Source: [Phialemoniopsis] sp. UDSM-2020
Lineage: Eukaryota > Ascomycota > Sordariomycetes > Thyridiales > Thyridiaceae
Direction of reading: 5' to 3'
DNA length: 64,000 nucleotides
Assembly (NCBI GenBank): GCA_018873225.1
Contig: JAEILZ010000006.1
Location: 3,782,001 to 3,846,000, forward strand
Position 1 is the stretch's first letter; every line of letters starts with the position of its first letter. A program made the position numbers and the translations under genes. Shown piece after piece: positions 47,767 to 58,752 of the stretch. The notes under the pieces were generated by a model, which did not search any database, had not been told where the DNA came from, and was given only the letters and a program-made list of their open reading frames with translations.

Positions 47767-49563
47767 CTAGGTCGTGTAACGGAAGTCCTGCTGGTGCTTG
47801 TCGGTAACATCGACGAAGCCCTCCAGAGTGCCCTCGTGCACAGCCTCGGGCTTGCCATACAGGCGGTCCTTGCGCTTGTTCTCCCAGGTGGCAACGGCCC
47901 AGTAGGTAAGGAGGATGACCATACAGATGCAGTAGCTGATGAGCATGGCAACAACGCCACCGGTGTACTTGGGAGCCTGGTCGGCGCGGAAGGTCTGGGG
48001 TCCGACGAGGTTGCCAACAGCGTAGCCGATAGTGACGAGGCAGTAGGCCACGGCCTTCTTGGTCTGGCCGGCAGTATTGGCCTGCGGCAGCGAGATACCA
48101 ATGACGTACGGGGCTAATGGAGACTGTCAGTAGAGTTTTGGATGCAGGTGTGCATGGAGTTGGACTTACGCCAGTAGAAGTACATGAAGTAGACACCGAC
48201 CAGCTGGCCCGCTTGATTCGTGCGCGGAATGGCGTACACGAGAGCAGTACCGAGGATGGGTAGTAGAAGAGCGATGCAAGAAACAAGAGTTCTGCGATTG
48301 TGCCATCGTGACGCGATGTAGCTGAAGAACCAGGCGCCAGAGGTGGCGACGACACCAAAGGGCATGGTGAGCAGACTGGCGTTGAGAGCGCTAAAGCCGA
48401 GATCACCGATGATGATGGAGCCAAAGGTGACCAGACCGCCGTTGGGGATGTTGATGACGATATTGAACAGGAAGATCAGCCAGATCTTGACATCGAGGAA
48501 AGCCTCGAGGACCTGGTCCCACTTCCAGACACGATTGGCGATACCGGTACGGTTGGAGGCCAGGCGCTGGGTAGCGTGGAACCTCTCCTCGGCGGTGAGG
48601 AAGCGGGCGTTCATGGGACTGTCGGGAAGGATGAAGAAGAGGAACAGACTGTAGGCGACGTTGATGGAGCCGGTGATGATGTACAGGTACTGCCACTTGA
48701 ACAAAGGCGCCGTGGCAGGGATCTTGCCGACGACGAAGGCGAAGAAGCCATTGAAGATGGACGAGATGTAGGCGAAGACGACTAGAGGGGTGCGTTAGTC
48801 TTGTTGTGACAGTGAATGCTGCTAGCAAGTCAACTTACTAGCATTGCGAGGGGCCTGCTCCTCCTTCCTGTAGAAGGCGACGATGATGTAAGTGATGGTC
48901 GGAGTGATGGCAGCCTCGAGGAAACCCATCCAGAATCGCAGAGCCATGAAGCCGCTCCAGGAGCGGCAAGGTGCGTAGATCATGGTGAGGATAGACCAGA
49001 GCAGAGAGGCGGTAGCGAGGAACTTGCCCACGGGAATCCGCTGGATCATGTACGAGACAGGAATGAGGCCGATCACAGTCTGTTACTCTTGGTCAGCACG
49101 TATGTCCTTTTAACGGGAAGGGAAGTCACTTACTCCGAGAGGCAGGACACTTCCGAGCCAGCTGTATTGCTGGCCGTGCATGTGGTTGTCCGTCTGGAAG
49201 CCATAGAGAGATGCAGTACCGATCTCAACTTTGTCGACAGCTCCAAGGGTTGCAGCAAGGAGAAGCTAGGTGGGCGGCCGTGTCAGCATGGGTTGAAAGC
49301 GCCAGGGTTACATCGCAGACGCAACTTACGATAGGCAGCATCCATCTGTCGATCTTTCGGACGAGCTTCTTCTCCTTCTCGGGAGTCAGAGGACCAAAGT
49401 TCTCGGCGTTGGCCAGGAACCTCGCGGCATCGTCGAGCTCGACGCCCTGCAGCGACTGCTTCATGTTGCCGGCAGTGGCATCGGTCTGAGACACGACGGG
49501 CTGCACGGTGTCGGGGCCCGACTCGAGTTGACCCGCGTCGTCGCGCTTGGGCTCAGCAGTCAT
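47767..49563 (-). CDS. MFS permease, allantoate/anion:cation symporter family
   Basis: Plasma-membrane symporter of 521 aa. Introns at 49266-49329, 49080-49133, 48782-48838 and 48114-48169. The hydrophilic N-terminus ends LTPEKEKKLVRKIDRWMLPI, the family entry to the first helix. VDKVEIGTASLYG and ISLPQANTAGQTKKA are characteristic, the second lying in the ninth/tenth helix region. The ATG at 49563 was chosen for the MTAEPKRD start; an in-frame upstream Met (49713) would add 50 unusual residues. It is divergent from the 5-oxoprolinase with a 775-bp gap, so it is a good candidate importer of the oxoprolinase substrate (inference). Confidence 0.92.
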
Positions 49564-50338
49564 CTTGAAAGAGGTGAGAAGGGTCGATGTGGCAACAGGT
49601 TCAGCTAGGCGAAGCAAGGAATCTGACAGGACTGTCTGGTCTGGTGGGAAGAGAGTCGATGGAAAGTCGCTGGGAAGAGACCTGGCTTTTTGTGCTGATC
49701 GGCTCGGCAACAATTGAGATACGTGCCCCTGAGGTTACCCCGGATTCTCCCCCATCTTATCAATGTCGTTTTCGTGGGTTCCCACGCGTTTGTGCCTCTC
49801 GGAGAACCTTGAGATGTCTATCTCTGCAAGCACTACGCCCTAGTGCCATGGATGGGCATGGGTCACAAGAGCCCTAGCAGCATGAGTCGTGTGGGCCAGG
49901 GTGGCGCTAAAGAGATACGCAGCTTTGCTGAGGAAGTTCGAATCGACGAGGAAAGCAGACTAAGTGGAGACAATCCTATCTACCGGCCAGACTCTTACGC
50001 CTGGCTCTCATCATTCCAGACTAGTGGGTGGGAGCGGAGCTTACCCCGATTCTAACCTGCGTGGAATTGGACGCTACCCTGAGAGAGATGGAGGGCACCC
50101 GAATGAATGTACGATCGTCCGGCGAAGGAAAGTCGAATCGACACGGAGGAGCCGGGAGGAGCACCCTCGTGATTAAGATAACAATGCCCCGACTTCGACA
50201 TCGGAGCGGTCTCGGAGACGCGTTGACTTGCATCGTATATCAGCATCAAGGCGCGGGCTTCAATCTCCCCCAAGCCAAGGCACAAACAGTCTAGCATCAA
50301 ATTGCCAGGATTCGTTGTCATCCACAGCTCTGAACAGG
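49564..50338. promoter_or_regulatory. Shared upstream region of MFS permease and 5-oxoprolinase
   Basis: Divergent promoter of 775 bp. One GATAA core is at 50177-50181, a type of site used by nitrogen regulators, but a single copy is weak evidence. No gene seen. Confidence 0.4.
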
Positions 50339-53300
50339 ATGGCTGTCGACACGCTCCCCCCACCAGTGCAGCCCAAGAGCATCAAGTTCGCCATCGGTGA
50401 GTGCTATCAGCGTTCCAACCCGACTTTCCAACCCGACTTTCCAACCCGACTTGCCTCTTTTCTTTTGCTAACGAATGCTATTAGATCGTGGCGGTACTTT
50501 TACCGATGTCTGGGCTGCTATCCCTGGTCGGCCTGACATCACTGTGAAGCTGTTGTCGGTTGACCCTGCAAACTACCACGATGCGCCCTCCGAGGGCATT
50601 CGGCGAGTGCTGGAGATGGTCTCCGGCAGGTCCATCCCCAGGAAAGCTCCCATCCCCAAAGACCTCATCCACTCGATCCGCATGGGTACCACAGTTGCGA
50701 CGAATGGTAGGTTAACTGAACTGAATCAAAGCGAACGTGCACTGACTTGCTGTATAGCTCTCTTGGAAAGGAAAGGCAGGAGACACGCCTTTATAGTCAC
50801 GCAGGGCTTCGGTGACCTGCTAGAGATTGGCTATCAGGCAAGGCCGAAGCTGTTTGATCTTGGCATTCGGAAGCCTGAGCTACTCTATGAGGAGGTCGTC
50901 GAGATCTCTGAGCGTGTCACGCCAGAGGGCTACACCGAGGACATCTACAAGGATGAGCGACCAGCACTGAAGGAGGCTGCTGGTGTACTTGTCAAGGCCG
51001 TCACCGGAGATATTCTGCGTATCATCCGCAGGTTAGACGAGAACGAAGTGCGGACCAAGCTGGCAGCCCTCCAGGCCAAGGGCATTGACACGCTCGCGAT
51101 TTGCCTGGCTCACTCGTACCTCTACCCGACGCACGAGAACCGCATCGCCGAGATTGCTGCCGAGATGGGCTTTCAGCACATCTCAAAGTCATCGGCGGTC
51201 GGTACTATGATTAAGATGATCTCCCGCGGCAGCTCCGCCTCGGCCGATGCCTACCTTACTCCTGAGATCACTCGCTATATCAGTGGCTTCGCCCAAGGCT
51301 TCGAGGGTGGCTCCCTTGACGGCGTCTCTTGCGAGTTCATGCAGAGCGACGGCGGTCTCGTGAAACACGATAGCTTCAGCGGCCTGAAGGGCATCCTCAG
51401 TGGACCTGCTGGTAAGCATCGTCCTAAAAACTATATACTACGATTATCCCACTGACTAATGTTGTTAGGTGGTGTCGTTGGTTTTGCCCGCACATCATAC
51501 GATGGCACTGCTCCCATCGTCGGCTTCGACATGGGTGGCACTTCCACCGACGTCAGCCGCTTTGGTGGTGCGTTCGAGCACGTTTTCGAGACCACCACTG
51601 CTGGTGTCTCAATTCAAAGTCCTCAACTGGACATCAACACTGTTGCCAGCGGTGGTGGCAGTATTCTATTCTGGAGCAATGGCCTGTTCAAGGTCGGCCC
51701 CGAGAGTGCCAGCGCCCACCCCGGCCCGGCCTCATATCGCAAGGGTGGCCCGCTGACCATCACCGACGCTAACCTGTTCCTTGGCCGTCTCGTACCCGAC
51801 TACTTCCCCTCTATTTTTGGTCCGGAAGAGAACCTACCTCTTGACTCTGATATCGTTGCCGAGAAGTTTGCTGAGATCACACGCCAGATCAACAAAGACA
51901 CTGGAAGGTCAATGACGCCCCAGGAAGTTGCGCACGGCTTCGTCGATGTGGCCAATGAGTCCATGGGCAGGCCGATTCGAGCCATCACCGAGGCGCGTGG
52001 CTTCGAGACCTCCCAGCACCACTTGGCGACGTTCGGTGGAGCAGGCGGTCAGCACGCTTGCGAGATGGCCGAGAAGTTGGGCATTCGCCGGATCGTCATT
52101 CACAAGTACTCTAGTATCCTCTCCGCCTACGGTATGGCGCTCGCCGAGATCGTGCAAGAAGCCCAGGAGCCCAGCTCGGAGACCTTGACCGATGACGCCC
52201 TGCCCAGATTGAACGCGCGTTTCAGCGAGCTGAAGCAGAAGGTCACCGACGGCCTTCTGAGCCAGGGCATTCAGGACTCTTCAATCAAGCACGAGATGTT
52301 TCTCAACCTCAGGTATCACGGCACCGACACCAACTTCATGATCCCCCAGCCCCAGGACGGTGACTGGAGGACAGCTCTGGAAATTGAGCACTTCCGTGAG
52401 CTTACCTTCAAGTTCCCGCGGTCTAAGCAGGTGCTTGTCGACGATATTCGAGTGAGAAGTGTTGGTCAGAGTGACGAGACTAGCCAAGCCAACGAGCAGC
52501 TTGTCGAAGAGCTCAAGACGCTCTCGTTTACCGAGGCACCCAAGTCCTACGACCAAGTTGTCAACACGTACTTCGCCCAGGGTGGTCTTCAGCCTACCAA
52601 GGTTTACCGCCTGGAAAACCTCGCCCCCGGCTCCGAGATCATTGGCCCGGCTATCCTCATTGACAACACCCAGACTATCGTTATCATACCCGAGGCCAAG
52701 GCCCGGATCCTGACTTCCCACGTGGTTGTTGACCTTCCTGAGACCCAGAGCAAGCAGAACGAGCTGGACACCAACGTAGTCGACCCCATCAAGCTCAGTA
52801 TCTTCGGCCATCGGTTCATGAGTATCGCAGAACAGATGGGCCGCACGCTGCAAAAGACCAGTATCTCCCTGAACATCAAGGAGCGCTTGGACTTCTCGTG
52901 CGCCATCTTCAGTCCTGATGGAGAGCTGGTAGCCAACGCACCCCACGTTCCGGTGCATCTGGGCAGCATGAGCTTCGCCGTAAAGTACCAACACGAATTG
53001 CACAAGGGCAAGCTGCGGCCAGGGGACGTCATTGTCACGAACCACCCCGAGACCGGCGGTACCCATCTTCCCGACATCACGGTTATCACGCCTGTGTTTG
53101 ATGACGATGGAAAGACTATATGCTTCTACACGGCTTCTAGGGGTCACCATCTGGATATTGGTGGATACATGGGTAACTCCATGCCTCCAGAGTCGACAGA
53201 ACTCTGGCAGGAGGGTGCTGCCATCAAGTCCTTCTTCTTGGTGCGGGATGGCAAGTTTGACGAGGAGGGTATCGTTGCCCTGCTCCTCGAGCCCGGCAAG

Positions 53301-54533
53301 TACCCCAACTGCAACGGCTCTCGGCGTCTGGGCGACAACCTGTCGGATCTCAAGGCCCAGGTCGCTGCCAACCACAAGGGCAGCACCCTGATCCAGGCCC
53401 TTATGGAGGAGTACGGCAAGACGACCGTCCACTTCTACATGGCCAAGATCCAGGAGAACGCCGAGGTGGCGGTCCGCAACTACCTCAAGTCGGCCTTCAA
53501 GCGCTTCGGCGGCAAGCCCCTCAAGGCCAAGGACTACCTTGACAACGGCTCCATGATGCAGGTCACCATCTCCATCGATGACACCGGCTTCGGCACCTTT
53601 GACTTCACCGGGACGTCATGCGAGATGCTTTCCAACATGAACGCCCCGCCGGCCATCACCTACTCCGCCCTGATCTACACCCTCCGCCTGCTGATCGGCT
53701 CCGATATCCCTCTGAACCAGGGCTGCCTGGCACCGACGGAGGTCATCATTCCCAAGAACACCTTCTTGAACCCATCGTCAGGGCCGGCCGTCTGCTGCGG
53801 TAACACGCTCACCTCGCAGCGCCTCGTGGACCTCCTGCTCAAGGCCTTCCGCGCGGCCGCCGGCTCGCAGGGCTGCATGAACTGCTTCGGCTTCTTCGGC
53901 AACTGCGTCAAGCCTGCCGGCGAGAAGGAGGGCGAGAAGAAGGAGCTGGGCTTCGGCTTCGGCTACGGCGAGACCATCTGCGGCGGAGAGGGAGCTGGTC
54001 CGACGTGGAACGGTGCCAGCGCCGTGCAGATCCACATGACCAACACGAGGACGACTGACATCGAGATCATCGAGAAGCGGTACCCTGTCCTGATCCGCGA
54101 GTTCTCAATCCGCCGCGGCAGCGGTGGCCGGGGTAAATTCACGGGCGGCGACGGCATCATCCGCGACTTTGAGTGCCGCGCGCCTCTCACCTACGGTCTG
54201 ATCACCGAGCGTCGTGTCCACCAACCGTACGGCATGATGGGCGGCGACAACGGCGAGTCGGGCGCCAACTTTTGGGTGCAGAAGCTGGAGGGCGGCGGAG
54301 AGCGGTGGATCAACATTGGGTCGCGCGGCCAGGTTGACATGAAGGATGGCGACCGGTGTGTTGTCTGGACGCCCGGCGGTGGTGGTTGGGGCGTCCCCGA
54401 GGATGCTGAGCTGGAGCACGATGGCATCAATGGCACAAATGGTGTTGTGGATGGACCTGCTGCCCAGGAGAACTACCCTAGGGCGACAGGAAGCTTCCAC
54501 ACTTTTTCGGCTGCGCAGGCGGCCAGCTCATAG
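50339..54533 (+). CDS. 5-oxoprolinase / hydantoinase A+B fusion
   Basis: ATP-dependent amidohydrolase of 1332 aa that opens 5-oxo-L-proline or related cyclic imides/hydantoins. Introns at 50397-50484, 50707-50757 and 51412-51468. N-terminal HyuA half: DRGGTFTDV right after the first intron (phosphate loop), IRMGTTVATN, VGFDMGGTSTDVS and FGGAGGQHACEMAE. C-terminal HyuB half from about residue 790: GHRFMSIAEQMGRTLQKTSISLNIKERLDFS (shown in part), FDFTGTS, RRGSGGRGKFTGGDG and TPGGGGWG. Length matches eukaryotic oxoprolinases. In the glutathione (gamma-glutamyl) cycle it yields glutamate. Whether this copy serves that cycle or another imide is open. Neighbours (permease, ADH) suggest catabolism. 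Confidence 0.94.
50413..50451 (+). repeat. 13-bp tandem repeat, three copies, in oxoprolinase intron 1
   Basis: TTCCAACCCGACT is repeated three times in tandem inside the intron at 50397-50484. The first two copies are perfect and the third ends in TTG instead of TTT. It also makes this intron longer (88 nt) than its neighbours. Confidence 0.8.
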
Positions 54534-55039
54534 AATGATTTTGTAGTTGCATCAGCATAATAGCAATTTCCCATTGGCATTTCCCATAGTCAATTTCATG
54601 GGTGTTTCGTGACGTGTTCTAGGACCAGTGACAGCTGTGTTGTGCAGCAAGTACCGAGAACAAGCCACGCTTGTATGACAGTGCATTTTCAGGTACAAAG
54701 TACGTGACATCTCAGGTGACGATTCCGCTTCTGTGCTTGGCGGACACAGTCGGAAAACATTTGCCTTGCCCATCACTTCGGGAGGCACTAGCTGGTTAGT
54801 GATGCGCTACAGAACAGCCGCTCCCGGGTCCGCATTCGCGGGGTTCAGCGCAGCCGAGAGGCTCATTAAGTCCGGGACTACACTGATAATCTGGACAGTC
54901 GTCATCTCAAAATACGCTTCGACTGTAGACACACGTCTCATTTGTACAAGAACCTTGGGAAGACAACGTTGCACATCCGTATCGATCCTTGGAATTGTGC
55001 CCGCACCACTCCACAAAACAAGCTCACATCCCTAGCAAG
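54534..55039. other. Intergenic, 0.5 kb
   Basis: 3' flank of the oxoprolinase gene and promoter of the alcohol dehydrogenase gene. No gene seen. Confidence 0.5.
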
Positions 55040-56202
55040 ATGGCGCCCCAGATCCCCAAGACGATGAAGGCGGGCCAGTATGACCCTGTAAGTAGACCAT
55101 GCAACCATCAAGGTTCCTTCATACTCTAGTCAGGGTAGCTGAGGAGCATGCGCTAGCCCCTCTACAAGGGATATAAGATGCCGGCTAACACAATGCTATC
55201 AAGAAACAAGGTAAGGTCGTGGTCAACGAGATCCCCGTTCCAGTACCCGGCAAGAATGAGATGCTTGTTAAGATCAAGTCGGCGTCGCTGTGCCACAGCG
55301 ACTTCCTCGCCATGGATCAGACCAAGGACGAGCCCGTGACGATCGGCCACGAGGGCTGCGGCCACGTCGTTTCCTTTGACCCCTCGGCCGAGGGCAAGGG
55401 CTTCTCCATCGGTGACGCCGTCGGCTTCCTGTGCTTCCGCGGCTGCTGCTACAACTGCCGCGGGTGCAGCATCCACTTCACCCACTGCGAGACCGGCAAC
55501 CAGCGCCTACAGGGCTGGCCCGGCACCGACGGCTTCTTCGCCGAATACGCCGTCGTCGACTATCACGCCGCCATCAAGCTCGACGAGAGCGTGTGGGACA
55601 TGACGCGCGCGTCGGCCGTCTTTTGCGCCGGCGTGACGACCTTCCACTCCATCGACCAGTGCGACCTGTCGCCCGGCGACTGGTTCGGCGTCGTCGGCTG
55701 CGGCGGCCTGGGTCAGATGGCTATCCAGTACGCTAAGGCCATGGGGCTCAAGGTCGTGGCCACCGACATCGCCGAGGCGAACTTGGCCGAGGCCAAGAGC
55801 CAGGGCGCCGACGCCGTCTTCAACTCGATGAAGGCCGGCTATGTCGACGAGATCAAGAAGCTGACGGGCGGCGGCTGCCAGGCGGTCGCGGTCTACACCA
55901 ACGCTGACAAGGCGTACGAGGCGGCACCAAGCCTGATCGCTGTCGGCGGTACGCTGATGGCTGTGGGCCTGCCGAAGAACCCGCTCAAGGTCGACGTGAT
56001 GGACATTGCCGTTTCCAAGTACCAGCTCAAGAGCACAAACACAGGCAACCACATTGGGCTGCCCAAGGTTGTTGACTTTACCGGCAAGCACAAGATCATG
56101 CCTGTCGTTGACATCAAGCCCGGTCTGGAGAGTCTGCCCGAGATGGTAGAAGCAATGAGGACTGGCAAGGCCTCGAAGCGCCAGGCTGTGGTGTTCAATT
56201 AG
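55040..56202 (+). CDS. Zinc-dependent alcohol dehydrogenase (MDR family)
   Basis: Cytosolic medium-chain dehydrogenase of 348 aa. One 116-nt intron (55088-55203) follows residue 16. Catalytic zinc ligands: Cys46 (SLCHSD), His65 and Glu66 (GHEGCG). Structural zinc cysteines: 98, 101, 104 and 111 in a CCYNCRGC..HC segment. The last spacing is six residues, one less than usual. NAD(P)-binding loop: VVGCGGLGQMAI at about 167-178. The sequence resembles fungal ADH1/propanol-preferring types. It follows the oxoprolinase on the same strand, and its high GC at third positions matches it. Its substrate may be an aldehyde or alcohol of the same pathway, but this is not shown. Confidence 0.93.
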
Positions 56203-56781
56203 GAAAAGTACATTTGCAATAGAAAGTAAACTTAAGCATCCAGAGCATTTTGAACTTGGTGTATTGAGTTAGGCGACATTAGCCAGCTCAACTTCTCCCT
56301 CGGGTGTCCCAGACTGGGTTTCGGAACTCTGCCCGCCCCACGCCGGCATCGCCCGCTACCATCCTTCTGGTTGACAGCGCGAATATTGACAGGAAGGACT
56401 TGAATACTTAATAGTATTATCCCGGTCTGCAGACCTCCCTCGTGCGTGCTGACGGAGGCCACAGTGTTGGATGTTTTGTTCAATCATTCAGTACGATTCG
56501 TCTGGGTTTGGGAGAGTGTCATATTGAAATAGTAGAGCCTTCAAATAATCTTCTCAATTATGACTGCCTTGCATTGTTTGAGATCGAGCTTGATAATGCT
56601 TTAGAAAGACCGTTTTCATTTGATAAATTATGATGCCAAGTCGGCGTGGTTGCAGAGTAAGCATCAACCGCATGGCGATATAACTCCCGGTGTTAATAAT
56701 AAAATTGTTTTCCCAAAAAAGGTCTTTCACCCAGACCACCTCAGCCCCTCCAGATCTCCGAATTCTCCAGTGCTCTCAGTT
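56203..56781. other. Intergenic, AT-rich
   Basis: 3' flanks of the ADH gene and of cysteine-protein gene A. The A/B duplication starts at about 56690. Confidence 0.45.
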
Positions 56782-56973
56782 CTAGAGCTTAGACGTTCTC
56801 TTCCCACGCCGAGGATCAGGTGGATTCTGGGCTGGGCATCCCCAATGATACGTAGTGACCAGACCACCGTCAACGTACGAAGGATGGCACATGGGTGCCG
56901 CGTTGCACCTTGCCGTGTTGTAATGAAAAACACGTCCGCATGCGCGGCACCGGTACGATGTTATAATGCACAT
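56782..56973 (-). CDS. Mini cysteine protein A (MCxxT family)
   Basis: Predicted protein of 63 aa, single exon, with no signal peptide. It starts Met-Cys (MCIITSYRC). Cysteines at 2, 9, 12, 23, 29 and 46, plus His43. The pattern is C-x6-C-x2-C-x10-C-x5-C-x16-CP, with GG at 36-37 and H-x2-CP at 43-47. The tail is basic (RRGKR). The C-x2-C and H-x2-C pairs would suit a small zinc-binding fold. Two neighbours on the same strand keep this frame. The rest of the longer frame upstream (to 57354) is not conserved with them at protein level, so the start at 56973 is preferred. Function unknown. Confidence 0.72.
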   Translation of the reverse strand: MCIITSYRCRACGRVFHYNTARCNAAPMCHPSYVDGGLVTTYHWGCPAQNPPDPRRGKRTSKL

Positions 56974-57725
56974 CTTTGCCAATGGTTGTTTGTGAATACC
57001 CAAGACGGACACTGGTGTGTTTTGGAAGGGAATGCTGTAATTCGTCCCTGCTGTTGGCTTCTGAAGTTGGCTTGGGTAGCTGTGGTCGAGCAAAGACTGC
57101 TTGTGATCAGTGACTCTTTGTACGAGAGCAGGAGCGATGTCTGAAAGTCGGAGTTCAAGTTGATAGAAGATTGTATCAGAAATGGAACATCGCTGTTGAC
57201 TGATCCTGGTCCACCGCCTTTTATGTAGCGGAGGGTCAAAGATAAAGTCATTGACTTCGACTTGGGCATGTGAGTAGGAAACACCAGTATTTCTATGCCC
57301 ATCATGATAGTCAGACCAGGACCTGTGACGACTCATAACAACCCAATAGCACAAGGATGCTTGGCCCAGATCTCGGTCAAGCTTGGCTCAAGGTATCAAT
57401 GATGACCGGCTGCTAAGAACTGGGTGAACAGTCAGCGGTCCAGATAACTAAAACCCCGGTCCGATGAATCCCTAAGTGTGTCCTGGCCTGGAGTTTGGGG
57501 TTGGAAATCACCTTTACTTGAATTCAATTGTCACACTTGATTTGACATTCTGACTTTTCATGGGCTCAAGCTTGGAGAGAGCAGCGAAATGAGCTGAACT
57601 TTAAAATTGATCATACTTTTGTGCTCAGTGATAATGATGTACCCCAAAAAGTCTCTGTGACCCAAGCCATTGTGCCTCCCTCCGGTTTTCTGCACTCTCT
57701 TGTGCTCGCAATGCTAGAGCTTAGA
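56974..57725. promoter_or_regulatory. Upstream region of mini cysteine gene A
   Basis: TATA-like ACATAAAA at 57219-57226 (minus strand), about 250 bp before the ATG. Just upstream of it is the palindromic element described separately. Its right part is the junction to unit B. Confidence 0.5.
57230..57268 (-). promoter_or_regulatory. Conserved promoter element of gene A with inverted AAGTCA repeat
   Basis: AAGTCA-T-TGACTT lies at 57245-57257 inside a ~40-bp block shared with gene B. It sits next to the TATA-like box, at the same distance from the ATG as in gene B. Candidate dimer-binding operator. Confidence 0.5.
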
Positions 57726-57920
57726 CTACCTCCTCGGATTCCCCCGACGCCGAGGATTGGGCCGGGCTCGAGCCCTCGATGGGCAGCCTCGATGGCTCTG
57801 AGGACCGGCGGAACCACCTGTGACAGGTGTACTCTCGCACATGGGCGCCGCATTGCAGAACAAAGTAACTGTAAAGAGCTGATTGCAGCCAGTGCACCGG
57901 TAGGTAGTCATGATGCACAT
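57726..57920 (-). CDS. Mini cysteine protein B (MCxxT family)
   Basis: Predicted protein of 64 aa with the same plan as A: MCIMTTYRC start, cysteines at 2, 9, 12, 22, 28 and 46, NAAPMC block, GG at 35-36 and H43-x2-CP. The Arg/Pro-rich tail (ARARPNPRRR) is longer and more basic. No signal peptide and no membrane helix. Between A and B the Cys, His, GG, Phe16 and Tyr7 positions are kept while surface positions differ. That pattern is expected from selection on a folded small domain. A clear TATA box (CTATAAATA, about 58152-58160 on the minus strand) lies about 235 bp upstream. Confidence 0.72.
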   Translation of the reverse strand: MCIMTTYRCTGCNQLFTVTLFCNAAPMCESTPVTGGSAGPQSHRGCPSRARARPNPRRRGNPRR

Positions 57921-58575
57921 CCTCGCTAGTGTTGCTTTTTGAGAGCGAAGACGGACGCCGAACGTATCTGTGAAAGAGATGTTGTGCTTGACGACTTGTG
58001 TCGACCTATGAAATTGGCCTGGATAGATGTATCGTAGTCGATGCTTCCTTGTAAAAGACGAAGGGCGATCGTTCAAGGCTGAAATTCGAAAATGGTAGAT
58101 GGATGTGTGATGAATTACAAATAAGAAGGGGCTCTTTAATCTTGGCGCTTGATATTTATAGAGCGGAGGGTTAAAGGATAAAGTCAGTGACTTTGACCTG
58201 GCCACGCAAGTGGGTGAACTCGGCACTGTCACAACCATCAGTCAAGCCAGGACCTATGACTACTCATTACGACTTAGTCGCACAGGCTGTCGACATGTTG
58301 GTCAGCCTTGTGAGAAAGTAGCACGGATGTGAAACGCTAAGCACAGGAACAAACGTGTACGAACCCCTCAATGAAGCTGTATTGCGATTCTGCTAGAGTG
58401 TCTATGACAAATCTTCTCTTTCTCGATTCTTTCCCTCTTTTTATCATTCTTTTCTTTTTTCTTGTTTCTTCTTTCTTTCCTTTCTATGAAGTTCAGCTTC
58501 ACATCATTGGGGGTGTAATGTTAGCATCACGAAAGAGTCCTAGGGCCTCCATAAGGCTGTGTGAGTGCCCTGCGA
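57921..58575. promoter_or_regulatory. Upstream region of mini cysteine gene B
   Basis: TATA box near 58152-58160 and the palindromic element at 58180-58194. A T/C-rich tract lies at about 58417-58485. No further gene seen. Confidence 0.5.
58161..58199 (-). promoter_or_regulatory. Conserved promoter element of gene B with perfect inverted repeat
   Basis: AAAGTCA-G-TGACTTT at 58180-58194 is a perfect 7-bp inverted repeat. It lies about 20 bp upstream of the TATA box and about 260-275 bp before the ATG. The surrounding ~40 bp matches the block upstream of gene A. Confidence 0.55.
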
Positions 58576-58752
58576 TTAGCGGCTGAAAGGAGGCCGCTGG
58601 TTTCGAGTCGGGCAATCGACATGCTGTGTGGGATCGACAGAGCCACCTGTCTTGCAGATGGTCTGGCAATTGGGGTTCGAAGAACAGTAACCCGTGATCT
58701 TCATAAAGCAGAATCCGCAGCCAAGGCAGATGTAGCTCGTCATCTCGCACAT
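58576..58752 (-). CDS. Mini cysteine protein C (MCxxT family, eight Cys)
   Basis: Predicted protein of 58 aa, third member of the array. MCEMTSYIC start; cysteines at 2, 9, 12, 15, 23, 29, 33 and 47; GG at 36-37; H44-x2-CP. The six core cysteines match A and B, and two extra ones (15, 33) could make a fourth disulfide or a second metal site. The tail is short (RNQRPPFSR). It lacks the A/B promoter palindrome but has a TATA box (TATAAAT near 58975-58981, minus strand) about 225 bp before the ATG, a similar distance to the others. It is an older copy than A and B. Confidence 0.68.
   Translation of the reverse strand: MCEMTSYICLGCGFCFMKITGYCSSNPNCQTICKTGGSVDPTQHVDCPTRNQRPPFSR

Larger units (their letters stand above)
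56690..57335. repeat. Segmental duplication, unit A
   Basis: This unit of about 0.63 kb is clearly related to unit B (57625-58268), offset about 933 bp. Shared blocks in order include CCAAAAA near the left end, CTAGAGCTTAGAC, the cysteine gene, CGGAGGGT-AAAG-ATAAAGTCA and CCAGGACCT-TGAC-ACTCAT. The copy contains promoter, gene and 3' flank. Confidence 0.75.
57625..58268. repeat. Segmental duplication, unit B
   Basis: Partner of unit A (56690-57335). Similarity is highest in the gene core and the promoter block. Many substitutions and small indels separate the two, so it is not a very recent event. Confidence 0.75.

Noticed and set aside
52281..53432. Minus-strand open frame of 383 codons inside the oxoprolinase gene
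   Set aside because: It lies wholly opposite conserved HyuA/HyuB coding sequence and shows no domain of its own.
55507..56091. Minus-strand open frame of 194 codons
   Set aside because: Antisense of the alcohol dehydrogenase, explained by its strong third-position GC.
56974..57354. N-terminal extension of mini cysteine protein A to about 190 codons
   Set aside because: The extension crosses the promoter block that is conserved as DNA with unit B. The matching region in B does not encode a similar protein.
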